A program made the translations under genes and the position numbers. DNA of 64,000 bases from Sedimentitalea nanhaiensis DSM 24252 (GTDB lineage: Bacteria; Pseudomonadota; Alphaproteobacteria; Rhodobacterales; Rhodobacteraceae): positions 2,074,534 to 2,138,533 of the forward strand of contig NZ_KI421509.1 in NCBI RefSeq assembly GCF_000473225.1. The letters run 5' to 3'. The notes below the pieces were generated by a model. The model made no database searches and had not been told where the DNA came from. It worked only from the letters and a program-made list of their open reading frames with translations. Below are positions 16,451 through 24,451 of this stretch, piece by piece. Numbering within the stretch: position 1 is the first letter of the stretch; each line of letters begins with the position of its first letter.

Positions 16451-17511
16451 GGGCTGCCATTTCGGCGTTTTGGCGTATTCTGGGCGGACTCATCCTCATG
16501 CCATCAGCCTCCGTCGCACCAGAAACAGGTTCCCGAGTGCGAACAGCGTGAAGAGCTGGGCGCGGTTCTTGGCGAGGCCCCGGTAGCGGGTTTTCACGTG
16601 GGCAAACTGGCGCTTCACGATCCGGAACGGATGCTCGACTTTGGCTCTCACCATCGCGATCACCCGGTTGATCCGTTCGTCGAGGGAATGCAGCTTGCCA
16701 CCCTTGGGCGCCTTGCGCATGACGCCCCAGAACTTGCCCGGTCCCGTGAACGCCGCCTCGCGCTCGGCGCTGACATAGCCCTTGTCGGCCCAGACCGAAG
16801 TTTCCTCGCCGTGCAGCAGGTCGTCCCAGACCTGGCTGTCGTGCAGTCTGGCGGTCGAGGTGTCCAGGCTGTGAACAACGCCGCTGTCCGCATCGACGCC
16901 GATGTGGGCTTTCATACCGAAATACCAGTCATTTCCCTTCTTCGTGGACGACATCTCGGGGTCGCGTGCACCCGCCTTGTTCTTCGTCGAGGACGGCGCG
17001 TCGATGATGGTCGCATCGACCAAAGTCCCCGAGCGCAGGGTGATCCCCTTGTCTGCCAGATGCGCGCTCACCTCCGCGAAAATCGCCTCAGTCAGCCCAT
17101 GCCGTTCGAGCAGGTGGCGAAAGTTGAGGATCGTAGTCTCATCCGGAATGCGGTCGTCACCCAGCTCGATCCCGGCAAAGCGGCGCATCGCATCGCTGTC
17201 ATACAGCGTCTCTTCTGCCATCGGGTCGCTCAGGGCATACCAATTCTGGAGGAAATAGACCCGCAGCATCATCTCCAGCGGCATCGGCGGGCGACCGCCC
17301 TTGGAGCCGACTTTCGGGTAGTGCGGAGCGATCAGCGCCAGCATGCGGCCCCAGGGCACCACCTCATCCATCTCCGCCAGAAACTGTTCCCGCCGCGTCA
17401 CCTTCTTCTTCATCACATCGCGAAGACCGGGAAAAACAGGTTGCTTTGGCATCGGAACGGCTCCTTGGCGGGTTGCCTCAAGTCTACCAGATCACGCCAG
17501 AAGCGGCAGGT
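16451..17511 (-). mobile_element. Apparently complete IS5-family insertion sequence
   Basis: The element carries one intact transposase gene. Its ends are probably marked by an imperfect inverted repeat: CTGCCATTTCGGCGT near 16454-16468, and the complement of CTGCCGCTTCTGGCGT near 17495-17510. I could not identify a target duplication with confidence, so the exact ends are approximate. It separates lepA from a low-GC two-gene unit. Confidence 0.65.
16496..17452 (-). CDS. IS5-family transposase, full length
   Basis: This 318-residue DDE transposase has an N-terminal region PWGRMLALIAPHYPK, then the first Asp in GTLVDATIIDAP, the second in SVWADKGY, and the Glu in MVRAKVEHPFRIVKRQF. The YFGMKAHIGVDADSG block is typical of the IS5 group. 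No stop or frameshift is present, so it is probably active. It is unrelated in detail to the IS5-like remnant at 14090-14308. Confidence 0.92.
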   Translation of the reverse strand: MPKQPVFPGLRDVMKKKVTRREQFLAEMDEVVPWGRMLALIAPHYPKVGSKGGRPPMPLEMMLRVYFLQNWYALSDPMAEETLYDSDAMRRFAGIELGDDRIPDETTILNFRHLLERHGLTEAIFAEVSAHLADKGITLRSGTLVDATIIDAPSSTKNKAGARDPEMSSTKKGNDWYFGMKAHIGVDADSGVVHSLDTSTARLHDSQVWDDLLHGEETSVWADKGYVSAEREAAFTGPGKFWGVMRKAPKGGKLHSLDERINRVIAMVRAKVEHPFRIVKRQFAHVKTRYRGLAKNRAQLFTLFALGNLFLVRRRLMA

Positions 17512-17538
17512 TTTTCAGATGTTCCTTATATAGTATTT

Positions 17539-17572
17539 CGAGTTAGCTGTTTTAGCGAGTTAGCTGTTTTAG
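17539..17572 (+). repeat. Exact 17-bp tandem repeat, two copies
   Basis: CGAGTTAGCTGTTTTAG occurs twice head to tail (17539-17555 and 17556-17572). It lies between the IS5 end and the ribosome site of the gene at 17584. It could be a slippage product or a paired binding site in the promoter of that gene. Confidence 0.9.
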
Positions 17573-17583
17573 AGGGTAAGTCT

Positions 17584-18189
17584 ATGATCCACACCGTTCA
17601 AAACAGACTTAAGCTTCCGAAGGGGCTTCGCCGATCAGAAACCTATGATTGGTATCAGTCACAGACAGCCCGAAAGCCCATACCGATCTTATCGCGGCGT
17701 ATTGTGATAGCCTCGATGGCAGCAACCCCGCTAGCGATTGTCGATCCGTTTTCGAACTCCCCTGAAAGGGGATTGGGAACTCCACGGGCCGAGGCAATCT
17801 CTTTTTCGGCACTTATTCTCGCATTAATCTCAGCGTTGGAACTTTTTCAGAAATCCATTCAGCTTTATCGCGATCTGCGGGTTGATGTAGAACTCAGCAA
17901 TCCGGATGAAAATCAAGCCCAACAGGGTAAAGTTGTGTCTGCAGTATTCGACGAGAATGAATATACTGAAAACGTTGTTGATCACGGATTAGCTCTACCT
18001 GCAATGGAGTTTGAGCGCTCCTCAATAGAATCTGACGGGCCCTCGTTCAAATGGGACGCTAATGTACCGGCAGGCGGAAGATACATCCAGCCATTGGCCA
18101 TCCAAGCAGAAAAGCCAGGGGAAAAGATGTTTGAAACCATGGCAGGGCTAAATGTGAAGGGCGACTACTTCAAGGTCATGACATCGTGA
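17584..18189 (+). CDS. Uncharacterised protein with one probable membrane segment
   Basis: This 201-residue protein matches no family I recognise. A hydrophobic stretch around residues 78-95 (ISFSALILALISALELF) would form one transmembrane helix. The C-terminal half is soluble-looking and acidic, with DENEYTENVVDHGL and PAGGRYIQPLAI. The start at 17584 follows GAGGGTAAG; the frame runs upstream into the IS without support. It is AT-richer than its neighbours and overlaps the following lipoprotein gene by 4 bp, so the two form a unit. Acquisition by transfer is likely. Confidence 0.65.
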   Translation: MIHTVQNRLKLPKGLRRSETYDWYQSQTARKPIPILSRRIVIASMAATPLAIVDPFSNSPERGLGTPRAEAISFSALILALISALELFQKSIQLYRDLRVDVELSNPDENQAQQGKVVSAVFDENEYTENVVDHGLALPAMEFERSSIESDGPSFKWDANVPAGGRYIQPLAIQAEKPGEKMFETMAGLNVKGDYFKVMTS

Positions 18190-18752
18190 AACAATATTCT
18201 ATTCTATCAGCTATTGCGGTCATTGCCGGGCTTTCTGGGTGCGATACATTTGAGGAGGCATATGTAGGTACCTTCACACAGCCGCAGCCTCCCCCTTCCA
18301 AAACGCCGACGGACTATCGCTTTGCAAGGCCAGCTGAAATCCTTACATCAAACCCCGAGCTATCAGAGGGGGGCCTCGAAGTCGGAAATTTCGATGTCTC
18401 GATCGAAAAAGCGAATGTATTCACAAATTCGCCCTACCCGGGGATTCCGATAACTTTTGACATGACATTCCGAAACAATGAAAAATTCACCGTTGCGGTG
18501 GCGCTGCAAAGTTTATTGTTTGATGCAAGCGATTTGAGCAATCCGTCAGTAGAATCAACCTACACTCAAAAGTTGGACCTTTCGAAGAACCAGGTGGTGC
18601 GAGACCTTAATGTTGTTGGACCCCGGCCAAAATCAATAGGCCCGAAACTTGTGGTTTTTGATATCCTGGCTAGAGATACGAATGGTGATGTTGTTGTTTT
18701 AGACCGTTTTCAATTGGAGGGTATTGAGATCGTTGCCGATCCTGGTGTCTGA
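18186..18752 (+). CDS. Uncharacterised predicted lipoprotein
   Basis: This 188-residue protein starts at a GTG overlapping the upstream stop (GTGA). It has a short lipoprotein signal ending in the lipobox LSGC with Cys19. The mature part contains a beta-rich segment (EVGNFDVSIEKANVFTN..., PITFDMTFRNNEKFTVAVALQSLLFD...). This resembles an immunoglobulin-like or FxLYD-type fold in which a conserved domain contrasts with other proteins of its own kind, but no family can be named. Both genes are low in GC. A complex of the membrane protein and this lipoprotein at the envelope is a reasonable inference. Confidence 0.65.
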   Translation: MKQYSILSAIAVIAGLSGCDTFEEAYVGTFTQPQPPPSKTPTDYRFARPAEILTSNPELSEGGLEVGNFDVSIEKANVFTNSPYPGIPITFDMTFRNNEKFTVAVALQSLLFDASDLSNPSVESTYTQKLDLSKNQVVRDLNVVGPRPKSIGPKLVVFDILARDTNGDVVVLDRFQLEGIEIVADPGV

Positions 18753-18979
18753 TTTCTCCGGGACCGGACAATATAATGTTGTTTCGGTTGCATCTCCATT
18801 TTCAGTGGATCTGATGAGCGACGTGTGTCCGGTCCAATGAATGACTGCCTTTGGAATGCTGTGTTTTGCTCTGCCGTGCTCATCTCGCGAACTCAATTGA
18901 TCCGTTAACCGGATTGCGCCATACTGAGCATCGAGACTCAGGGGCGGCAAGACCCCAGGTGATGGAATGAGGCAGCAGC

Positions 18980-19291
18980 ATGACACGTTTTCTATTGGCA
19001 ATCGCTTGTGCGGGCATGGTGTCCGTATCGATCCCGGTACAGGTTGACGCCGGAGTCATCGACCGGGCCTGCCGGACCTCGGGGCGCACGGCGGCGACGC
19101 CGCAGATGTGCCGGTGCATACAGGCGGTGGCCAACAGCAGCCTGAGTCGCTCTGAGCGCAAGAAGGCGGCGAAATTCTTTCAGGACCCGCATATGGCCCA
19201 GCAGGTACGCCAGTCGGACCGGCGCAGCGACGAGACGTTCTGGCTGCGCTACAAGGCCTTTGGCGAACGCGCCCGGCAGACCTGCAGCTAA
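18980..19291 (+). CDS. Small secreted cysteine-containing protein
   Basis: This 103-residue protein has a clear signal peptide (MTRFLLAIACAGMVSVSIPVQVDA). The mature chain contains four Cys (RACRTSG, MCRCIQ, QTCS), probably forming disulfides in the periplasm. A RSERKKAAKFFQDP helix and RYKAFGERARQTCS end complete it. Proteins of this form recur in Rhodobacterales, where they are sometimes labelled 'arginine transporter' without support visible here. It stands alone, 75 bp before the LysR gene. Confidence 0.8.
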   Translation: MTRFLLAIACAGMVSVSIPVQVDAGVIDRACRTSGRTAATPQMCRCIQAVANSSLSRSERKKAAKFFQDPHMAQQVRQSDRRSDETFWLRYKAFGERARQTCS

Positions 19292-19365
19292 GCCGCGCCG
19301 GACCTGCGGGGCTTGACCGTTGATCGCCACCGCTTCACAACGGGTGACATGCGGAACATCGGGCA

Positions 19366-20331
19366 ATGTTGATCAAGGGCGTGACCCTGCGGGGGCTTGA
19401 AGTATTCGAGGCCCTGGCCCGGACCGGATCTGTCGCTCAGGCCGCCGAGCTGACCGGATTGAGCCAACCCGCCGTCAGCCAGCAGTTGCGCAATCTGGAA
19501 ACCGCCCTGGGCACCGATCTGATCGACCGCGCCCGCCGCCCGATGCGGCTGACACCGGCGGGGCGGGGGTTTCTGGCGCGCACCCAGACCGTGCTGGCCG
19601 AATTGCGTCAGGCGCAAAGCGAGCTGACGGTGATGGATCTGAGCCATCTCGGCACGCTTTCGATTGGGCTGATTGACGATTTTGACAACGATCTGACGCC
19701 ACGTTTGGTGACAATTCTGGCCGACAGCCTGACCGGATGCCGGTTCAAGCTGATCACTGCACCAAGTCACGAAATCAGCACCGCGATGCAGGCCGGCCGG
19801 TTCCATATCGCGGTGGCGGCCAGCACCAACCGAGTGCAGCAGGGAGTCGTGGAATACCCGCTTGTGCGCGACCCCTTCATGCTGGTGGCACCACGGGGCG
19901 CTATCGGTTCGGCGGACGAGATCCTGCAAGGCGCGCATGGTCTGCCTCTGTTGCGCTATGCCCGTGAACAGCTGATCGGGCAACAGATCGAAGCGCATCT
20001 GACGCGGCAGCAGCTTGAGTTCGAGGAACGGTTCGAGATCGGCAGCCATCTGGCGCTGATGGCGATGGTGGCACGGCGCATCGGCTGGGCGGTAACGACG
20101 CCGCTGGGCTACATGCGAGCGGTGCGGTTCCATGACGAAATTGACGCTTTTGCGCTGCCCTTTGGCAGTTTTGCGCGAACGATCTCACTGTTTGCAGGGG
20201 CCGATTGGGCCGACCGGGTGCCGCGCGACGTGGCCGGTACCATGCGCCATCTGGTGCAGGCACAGATGATCGATACGGCGGTGACGCGCCTGCCATGGCT
20301 AGCGGGGCAGTTACGGGTGATTGACGGGTGA
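19366..20331 (+). CDS. LysR-family transcriptional regulator
   Basis: This 321-residue protein has an N-terminal winged helix-turn-helix (LRGLEVFEALARTGSVAQAAELTGLSQPAVSQQLRNLE, residues about 9-48) and a periplasmic-binding-like effector domain. Its stop overlaps the GTG start of the sirtuin gene by 4 bp (GTGA), so both are made from one transcript. LysR proteins usually sit divergent from their targets. Here the coupling to cobB suggests that it responds to a metabolite tied to acylation or NAD state, but nothing in the sequence identifies the effector. Confidence 0.88.
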   Translation: MLIKGVTLRGLEVFEALARTGSVAQAAELTGLSQPAVSQQLRNLETALGTDLIDRARRPMRLTPAGRGFLARTQTVLAELRQAQSELTVMDLSHLGTLSIGLIDDFDNDLTPRLVTILADSLTGCRFKLITAPSHEISTAMQAGRFHIAVAASTNRVQQGVVEYPLVRDPFMLVAPRGAIGSADEILQGAHGLPLLRYAREQLIGQQIEAHLTRQQLEFEERFEIGSHLALMAMVARRIGWAVTTPLGYMRAVRFHDEIDAFALPFGSFARTISLFAGADWADRVPRDVAGTMRHLVQAQMIDTAVTRLPWLAGQLRVIDG

Positions 20332-21065
20332 ATACCCAAGCGAACGGTGTGGAAAAAATCGTGATATTGACCGGGGCCGGAATTTCGGCGGAAAGCGGGC
20401 TGGGCACGTTCCGGGACGAAGCCGGGCTGTGGTCGCAACACCGGATCCAGGACGTGGCGACGCCCGAAGGGTTTGCAAAGAATCCCGGTCTGGTGCAGGG
20501 GTTCTACAACGCACGGCGCGCACAGGCGGCGCAGGCCGTTCCCAACGCCGCCCATCGCGCACTGGCGCAGCTGCAGAGAGAATGGCCCGGCGAGGTGGTG
20601 ATCGTGACGCAGAATGTCGATGTGCTGCACGAAGCCGGCGGCGCACGTGACGTCCTGCACATGCATGGAACTCTGACGGGCGCGCTCTGTGGCGCATGCG
20701 GTCATCGATGGCCCGCGCCGCCTGTGATGCGGGCCCATCAGCCCTGCCCGAACTGTACCGCGCCGATGGCGCGGCCCGACGTGGTCTGGTTCGGCGAAAT
20801 ACCCTATCGCATGGAACAGATCCTTGGCCATGTCGGCACGGCCGATCTCTTTGCCGCCATCGGCACCTCGGGACAGGTCTACCCCGCTGCGGGTCTCGTG
20901 GACGCGGCCACGGCAGCAGGAGCCCACACCGTCGAGCTGAACCTCGAACCTTCGGAAATCACCGCCCGCTTTTGCGAAACGCGGTTTGGCCCGGCAACAG
21001 TCACGGCACCCGATTGGGTTGCAACGATGCTAAACCGCCGCCGTCCCGCGACGGCCGGACCCTGA
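20328..21065 (+). CDS. cobB: NAD-dependent protein deacylase, class III sirtuin
   Basis: This 245-residue Sir2 protein has GAGISAESG at 16-24, TQNVD at 94-98, catalytic His113 in HMHG, and a zinc site of Cys121, Cys124, Cys140 and Cys143. Tyr60 and Arg63 in FYNARR match the pair that favours succinyl or malonyl lysine in CobB and SIRT5. It therefore removes acyl groups from lysines using NAD. The translational coupling to the upstream LysR gene is unusual. Confidence 0.93.
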   Translation: MNTQANGVEKIVILTGAGISAESGLGTFRDEAGLWSQHRIQDVATPEGFAKNPGLVQGFYNARRAQAAQAVPNAAHRALAQLQREWPGEVVIVTQNVDVLHEAGGARDVLHMHGTLTGALCGACGHRWPAPPVMRAHQPCPNCTAPMARPDVVWFGEIPYRMEQILGHVGTADLFAAIGTSGQVYPAAGLVDAATAAGAHTVELNLEPSEITARFCETRFGPATVTAPDWVATMLNRRRPATAGP

Positions 21066-21126
21066 AAGGCCCGGCCCGCGTTCGGTCGACGGCCGCAGAG
21101 CGGCCCGAGACAGGACGCTTGCGCTC

Positions 21127-21603
21127 CTAGCTGCCCTGCTTGTGCTGCATCCCGCCGTGTTTGGGCTTGCGTGTCAGGTCCACTGGCACGTCGACAGTCA
21201 TCTCTCCGGACTTTTCAAAGATGAGGGTCAGCGGGACTACATCACCGTCGTTCAAAGGCATCTTGAGACCCATGAACATGACATGATCGCCGCCGCGCCG
21301 CAGCGCATGGCTGCCCCCTGCGGGCACCGGAATACCGCCCTCGATCTGGCGCATCTGCATCACACCCTGATCGTTTTCGATATGAGTGTGCAATTCAACC
21401 CGCGCGGCAATATCCGAACTGGCCGCGATCAGGGTATCATCCTGATCGCCATTATTCACGAGGGTCATGAAGGCCGCGCCCGTCACCGAACTACTGGTAG
21501 CGCTGCGCGCATAGGGCTCCATCACCGTGATGTCGCCCGCTTGGGCCACACCGGTCAATGTCAGGGCGGCTGCGGCCGCCATAAGGGTGGTTTTGAGGGA
21601 CAT
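21127..21603 (-). CDS. Periplasmic copper chaperone PCuAC-like protein
   Basis: This 158-residue protein has a signal peptide ending GVAQA and a PCuAC domain. The Cu(I) ligands follow the usual spacing: His in ELHTH, Met in VMQMRQ, then His and Met in GGDHVMFMGL. The C-terminus KHGGMQHKQGS adds more His and Met. PCuAC proteins deliver copper to cytochrome c oxidase. The start at 21603 is set by AAGGAGA upstream. It lies 48 bp after the DUF2946-like gene, and the two probably form a copper operon. Confidence 0.87.
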   Translation of the reverse strand: MSLKTTLMAAAAALTLTGVAQAGDITVMEPYARSATSSSVTGAAFMTLVNNGDQDDTLIAASSDIAARVELHTHIENDQGVMQMRQIEGGIPVPAGGSHALRRGGDHVMFMGLKMPLNDGDVVPLTLIFEKSGEMTVDVPVDLTRKPKHGGMQHKQGS

Positions 21604-21651
21604 CGCGTCTCTCCTTTGCAAAAGTTGTCTGAAAATCGAAAGAAGGGATCG

Positions 21652-22002
21652 TCAGACGGGCAAAGGCGGCGCACGGGCCAGACGGACCGGGCACAGACGG
21701 GCGCTGCGTGGGGCGGAGACAGGCGGGTACGCCAATTGCGGCGCGCGCAGCACTTGTAGCGGTACGGTATCGGGCGCGGCGACATGGGCCAGCAGGGTCA
21801 GCGCGTAATCCGGGCAGATATACGGCGGTCCCACCGGGACACCGTTCTCATCGACATCGACCATGACTGGCCCGGTGCCGGTACACAGCTCGATCCGCCC
21901 CGAAGCCCCAGGAGCACCGCGCGCAACGGCCATGCCCAGACTTGTCAGCAAAAGCAGCAAGACCAGACCAAAGCCGGCAAATGTGCGCAGTGTAAGAGCC
22001 AT
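21652..22002 (-). CDS. DUF2946-like small membrane or secreted protein
   Basis: This 116-residue protein has an N-terminal hydrophobic segment (FAGFGLVLLLLLTSLGMAVA). A GRIELCTGTGPVMVDVDENG block follows, then YICPDYALTLLA. The CTG...CP arrangement resembles DUF2946 proteins, which commonly accompany copper-handling genes. The start at 22002 gives a sensible membrane segment. It lies directly upstream of the PCuAC gene. The family assignment is from memory of the motif, so it is moderately sure. Confidence 0.65.
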   Translation of the reverse strand: MALTLRTFAGFGLVLLLLLTSLGMAVARGAPGASGRIELCTGTGPVMVDVDENGVPVGPPYICPDYALTLLAHVAAPDTVPLQVLRAPQLAYPPVSAPRSARLCPVRLARAPPLPV

Positions 22003-22067
22003 ATCAGCGGTGGTATATGCCCGCCTGACAAATGCGTGCAAGCGCAATCGGACCGCACCAATGCAAA

Positions 22068-22092
22068 CAGCCCCGCAAAAATCGCGAGGCTG
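22068..22092 (-). terminator. Rho-independent terminator after rpmB
   Basis: CAGCCCCGC (22068-22076) and GCGAGGCTG (22084-22092) form a nine-pair stem with one G-T pair. Read on the minus strand it is 36 bp past the rpmB stop and is followed by TTTGC. Confidence 0.6.
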
Positions 22093-22127
22093 CATCAGCC
22101 CTGTCAGCTGACAGGTCGAAAGATCGA

Positions 22128-22415
22128 TCAGGCGGCGGAAGCGGCCTTGGCGATCTCTTTCTTGACCTTCAGCGCGTTGGTCGACAGTTCGTCGTCCTTG
22201 GCTTTGGCCAGGAACGCGTCCAGACCGCCCCGGTGATCGACGCTGCGCAGCGCCGAAGCCGAGATCCGCAGCTTGACGCCACGTCCAAGGATTTCGGACT
22301 GCAGGGTCACATCATTCAGGTTGGGCAGAAACCGGCGGCGGGTTCTGTTTTTCGCATGGCTGACATTGTTGCCAGTCATCGGGCCTTTTCCGGTCAATTC
22401 GCAGCGGCGCGACAT
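22128..22415 (-). CDS. rpmB: 50S ribosomal protein L28
   Basis: This 95-residue protein begins [20 protein letters not shown] and continues with [18 protein letters not shown]. That is the standard L28 pattern in alphaproteobacteria, with the C-terminal extension [21 protein letters not shown]. It binds 23S rRNA in the large subunit. It is a single-gene unit with its own terminator. Confidence 0.97.
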   Translation of the reverse strand: MSRRCELTGKGPMTGNNVSHAKNRTRRRFLPNLNDVTLQSEILGRGVKLRISASALRSVDHRGGLDAFLAKAKDDELSTNALKVKKEIAKAASAA

Positions 22416-22565
22416 GTCACTTACCTCGTCTCATCTGGGGTGCGGATCATCCCGCATCACAATACAAAAAGGCGCCGCACGGGCCGCGCCTGGAATTCTG
22501 TCTGGTGCTGATAGGCGCAAAGGCCGGCCCCGTCAAGCCGCGTCAGGTCGTCCATCCGCGGATTA

Positions 22566-23369
22566 TCACAGGTCTGACGCTTTCAGCACGCCGGCGACAC
22601 GCCGCGCAGTTTCCGCAAGACCCGGGCGCCCGCGTTCGGCGGCATATTTTGCCAGCCGCGACCAATAAACCGCCGAATCACTGCGCAAGTTGCGGTGTTC
22701 CTGCACCACCCAGCGCCGATCCAACCGATCTTGGCGCAGGCGAATCTGGATTCGCCCATACGACCCGCCCAGCCGCAGGATCTGAGTGGCAGGATGCCCT
22801 CCACCGGGCAGCGCGCACAACTGCAGGCCAGGAAACAGCTTTGAAATGGCACGCGCATTGCGACGATCCCGCACTCGGAACGGGTCATAGGCCAGAATTC
22901 CGCGCAAACCCGGCTTGCCCCTGCTGGCCAGATCGCCCAAATCGGGATCGAAGCCGCCGGCACAATCGACATAACGCCCGTCCCATGGCACGACCGACGG
23001 GTGGATCGAGACCTGGGGCGAGATCAGCACCACCCGCCCCAGACGCAGCGCGCGCGCAAAACGCAGTGCGCCATAGCCTCCCATTGAAAATCCCATAGCC
23101 CGGACCGCCGTATAGCGTGACGAAAGCCCGCGCAGGACCCTTTCCAGGTCTACAGTCTCAGAGTTGATGAACCAGTCGTTCTCGCTCGATTGCAGATGCA
23201 GATGGGCATGGCCATGATCGGCAAAAGTCAGCACCGGCGCAGGGTCGGAAAAACCGCCGGACCCGGCCACCCGTTGACGGAAGCTGACGAACAGCCGCGC
23301 ACCATCGGGGTTAAACAGCGTCGCTCGCAGCCGGTCGCCATCAAAGATGCGATGCGGCGTCAGCGTCAT
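22566..23369 (-). CDS. Alpha/beta-hydrolase-like protein coupled to meaB
   Basis: This 267-residue protein has a central nucleophile elbow GFSMGGYG (Ser near residue 94), then VVLISPQVSIHP and a possible catalytic His in LPGGGHPATQ. The N-terminal third (LFVSFRQRVAGSGGF) suggests an esterase-like lid. No specific substrate can be named. Its start overlaps the meaB stop by 4 bp, so it is co-translated with the methylmalonyl-CoA mutase chaperone, although a functional link is not evident. Confidence 0.75.
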   Translation of the reverse strand: MTLTPHRIFDGDRLRATLFNPDGARLFVSFRQRVAGSGGFSDPAPVLTFADHGHAHLHLQSSENDWFINSETVDLERVLRGLSSRYTAVRAMGFSMGGYGALRFARALRLGRVVLISPQVSIHPSVVPWDGRYVDCAGGFDPDLGDLASRGKPGLRGILAYDPFRVRDRRNARAISKLFPGLQLCALPGGGHPATQILRLGGSYGRIQIRLRQDRLDRRWVVQEHRNLRSDSAVYWSRLAKYAAERGRPGLAETARRVAGVLKASDL

Positions 23370-24343
23370 CTATGCAGATGTTGCTCAAGCATTTCGCGCG
23401 CCGCCGCCGAGGGGGTCACGACACCATCGGCGACCAACGTGCCCAGCCGCACCATCTGCTGTCGCACTTCGCCTTTTTGCAGCTGCGCCAGCACACCTTG
23501 ACGCACATCCTCGTGGAACCAGTATTCTGCCTGCGCCGCGCGCCGGGCATCCCAATGGCCGGTCTCCTTGCGCCAATCCACCAGCGCCTGCATCTCGGCC
23601 CATGCCTCGGTCAGTCCGTTTTCCTCGATTGCCGAGACCATCATCGCCTTGGGAAAGCCCTTGGGATCCTGCGGACGCTTGCGCAGCAGGCGCAGCGCCC
23701 CGGCATAATCCGAACAGGTTCGCATCGCCGCGGGCTTCAGGTCGCCATCCGCCTTGTTGACCAGAATAACGTCGGCCATTTCCATGATACCGCGCTTGAC
23801 GCCCTGCAGTTCGTCGCCCCCCGCCGGGGCCAGCAGCAACAGGAACAGATCGCTCATTTCCGCCACCACGGTTTCGGATTGCCCGACACCGACGGTTTCA
23901 ACCAACACCACATCGAATCCGGCGCCTTCACACAGCGCGACGGCTTCGCGGCTGCGCCGGGCGACGCCACCCAGATGCGTCTGGCTGGGCGAAGGGCGGA
24001 TAAAGGCATTGGGGTCGCGTGACAGCCTGTCCATCCGGGTTTTGTCGCCCAGGATAGAACCGCCCGACCGGGTCGAGCTGGGATCGACCGCCAGCACCGC
24101 CACCCGCAGCCCCTGCGCGGTCAACATCATCCCAAAACTTTCGATAAAGGTGGACTTGCCCACGCCCGGCGTCCCTGACAGACCGATGCGCAGCGCCTGA
24201 CGCCCCTTTGACGCGACATGTTCCAGCAGAGCCGTGGCCTGTTGGCGATGATCGCTGCGTTGGCTTTCCACCAGCGTGATCGCCCGCGCCAACGCCCGGC
24301 GCTCGCCTGCCAGTACCCTGTCACCCAGTTCTGTCATGTCCAT
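23366..24343 (-). CDS. meaB: Methylmalonyl-CoA mutase-associated GTPase MeaB (ArgK family)
   Basis: This 325-residue G3E GTPase has Walker A GTPGVGKST at 57-65, AVDPSS with the GGSILGDKTRM segment, ETVGVGQSE, and NKADGD for guanine recognition. It protects and reloads the B12-dependent methylmalonyl-CoA mutase. The start at 24343 (MDMTEL) is placed where family similarity begins. The same frame stays open for about 1 kb upstream only because it is antisense to hrpB. The mutase gene is not in the window. Confidence 0.92.
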   Translation of the reverse strand: MDMTELGDRVLAGERRALARAITLVESQRSDHRQQATALLEHVASKGRQALRIGLSGTPGVGKSTFIESFGMMLTAQGLRVAVLAVDPSSTRSGGSILGDKTRMDRLSRDPNAFIRPSPSQTHLGGVARRSREAVALCEGAGFDVVLVETVGVGQSETVVAEMSDLFLLLLAPAGGDELQGVKRGIMEMADVILVNKADGDLKPAAMRTCSDYAGALRLLRKRPQDPKGFPKAMMVSAIEENGLTEAWAEMQALVDWRKETGHWDARRAAQAEYWFHEDVRQGVLAQLQKGEVRQQMVRLGTLVADGVVTPSAAAREMLEQHLHR

Positions 24344-24451
24344 GCCTGCCCCCGCGATTTGGTGCCCGCTACATGACGCAGTGCGCGCCGGTTTGTCCAG
24401 ACCATCCGCACCCGTCTGGACGCCGCTGCGACCATTGGCGATAAGGCGGGG

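Noticed and set aside
22100-22115. Perfect 16-bp palindrome CCTGTCAGCTGACAGG as an operator for the copper genes
   Set aside because: It lies right after rpmB, about 100 bp from the copper genes, has no second copy and matches no copper regulator box that I know. It may be part of the rpmB 3' region.
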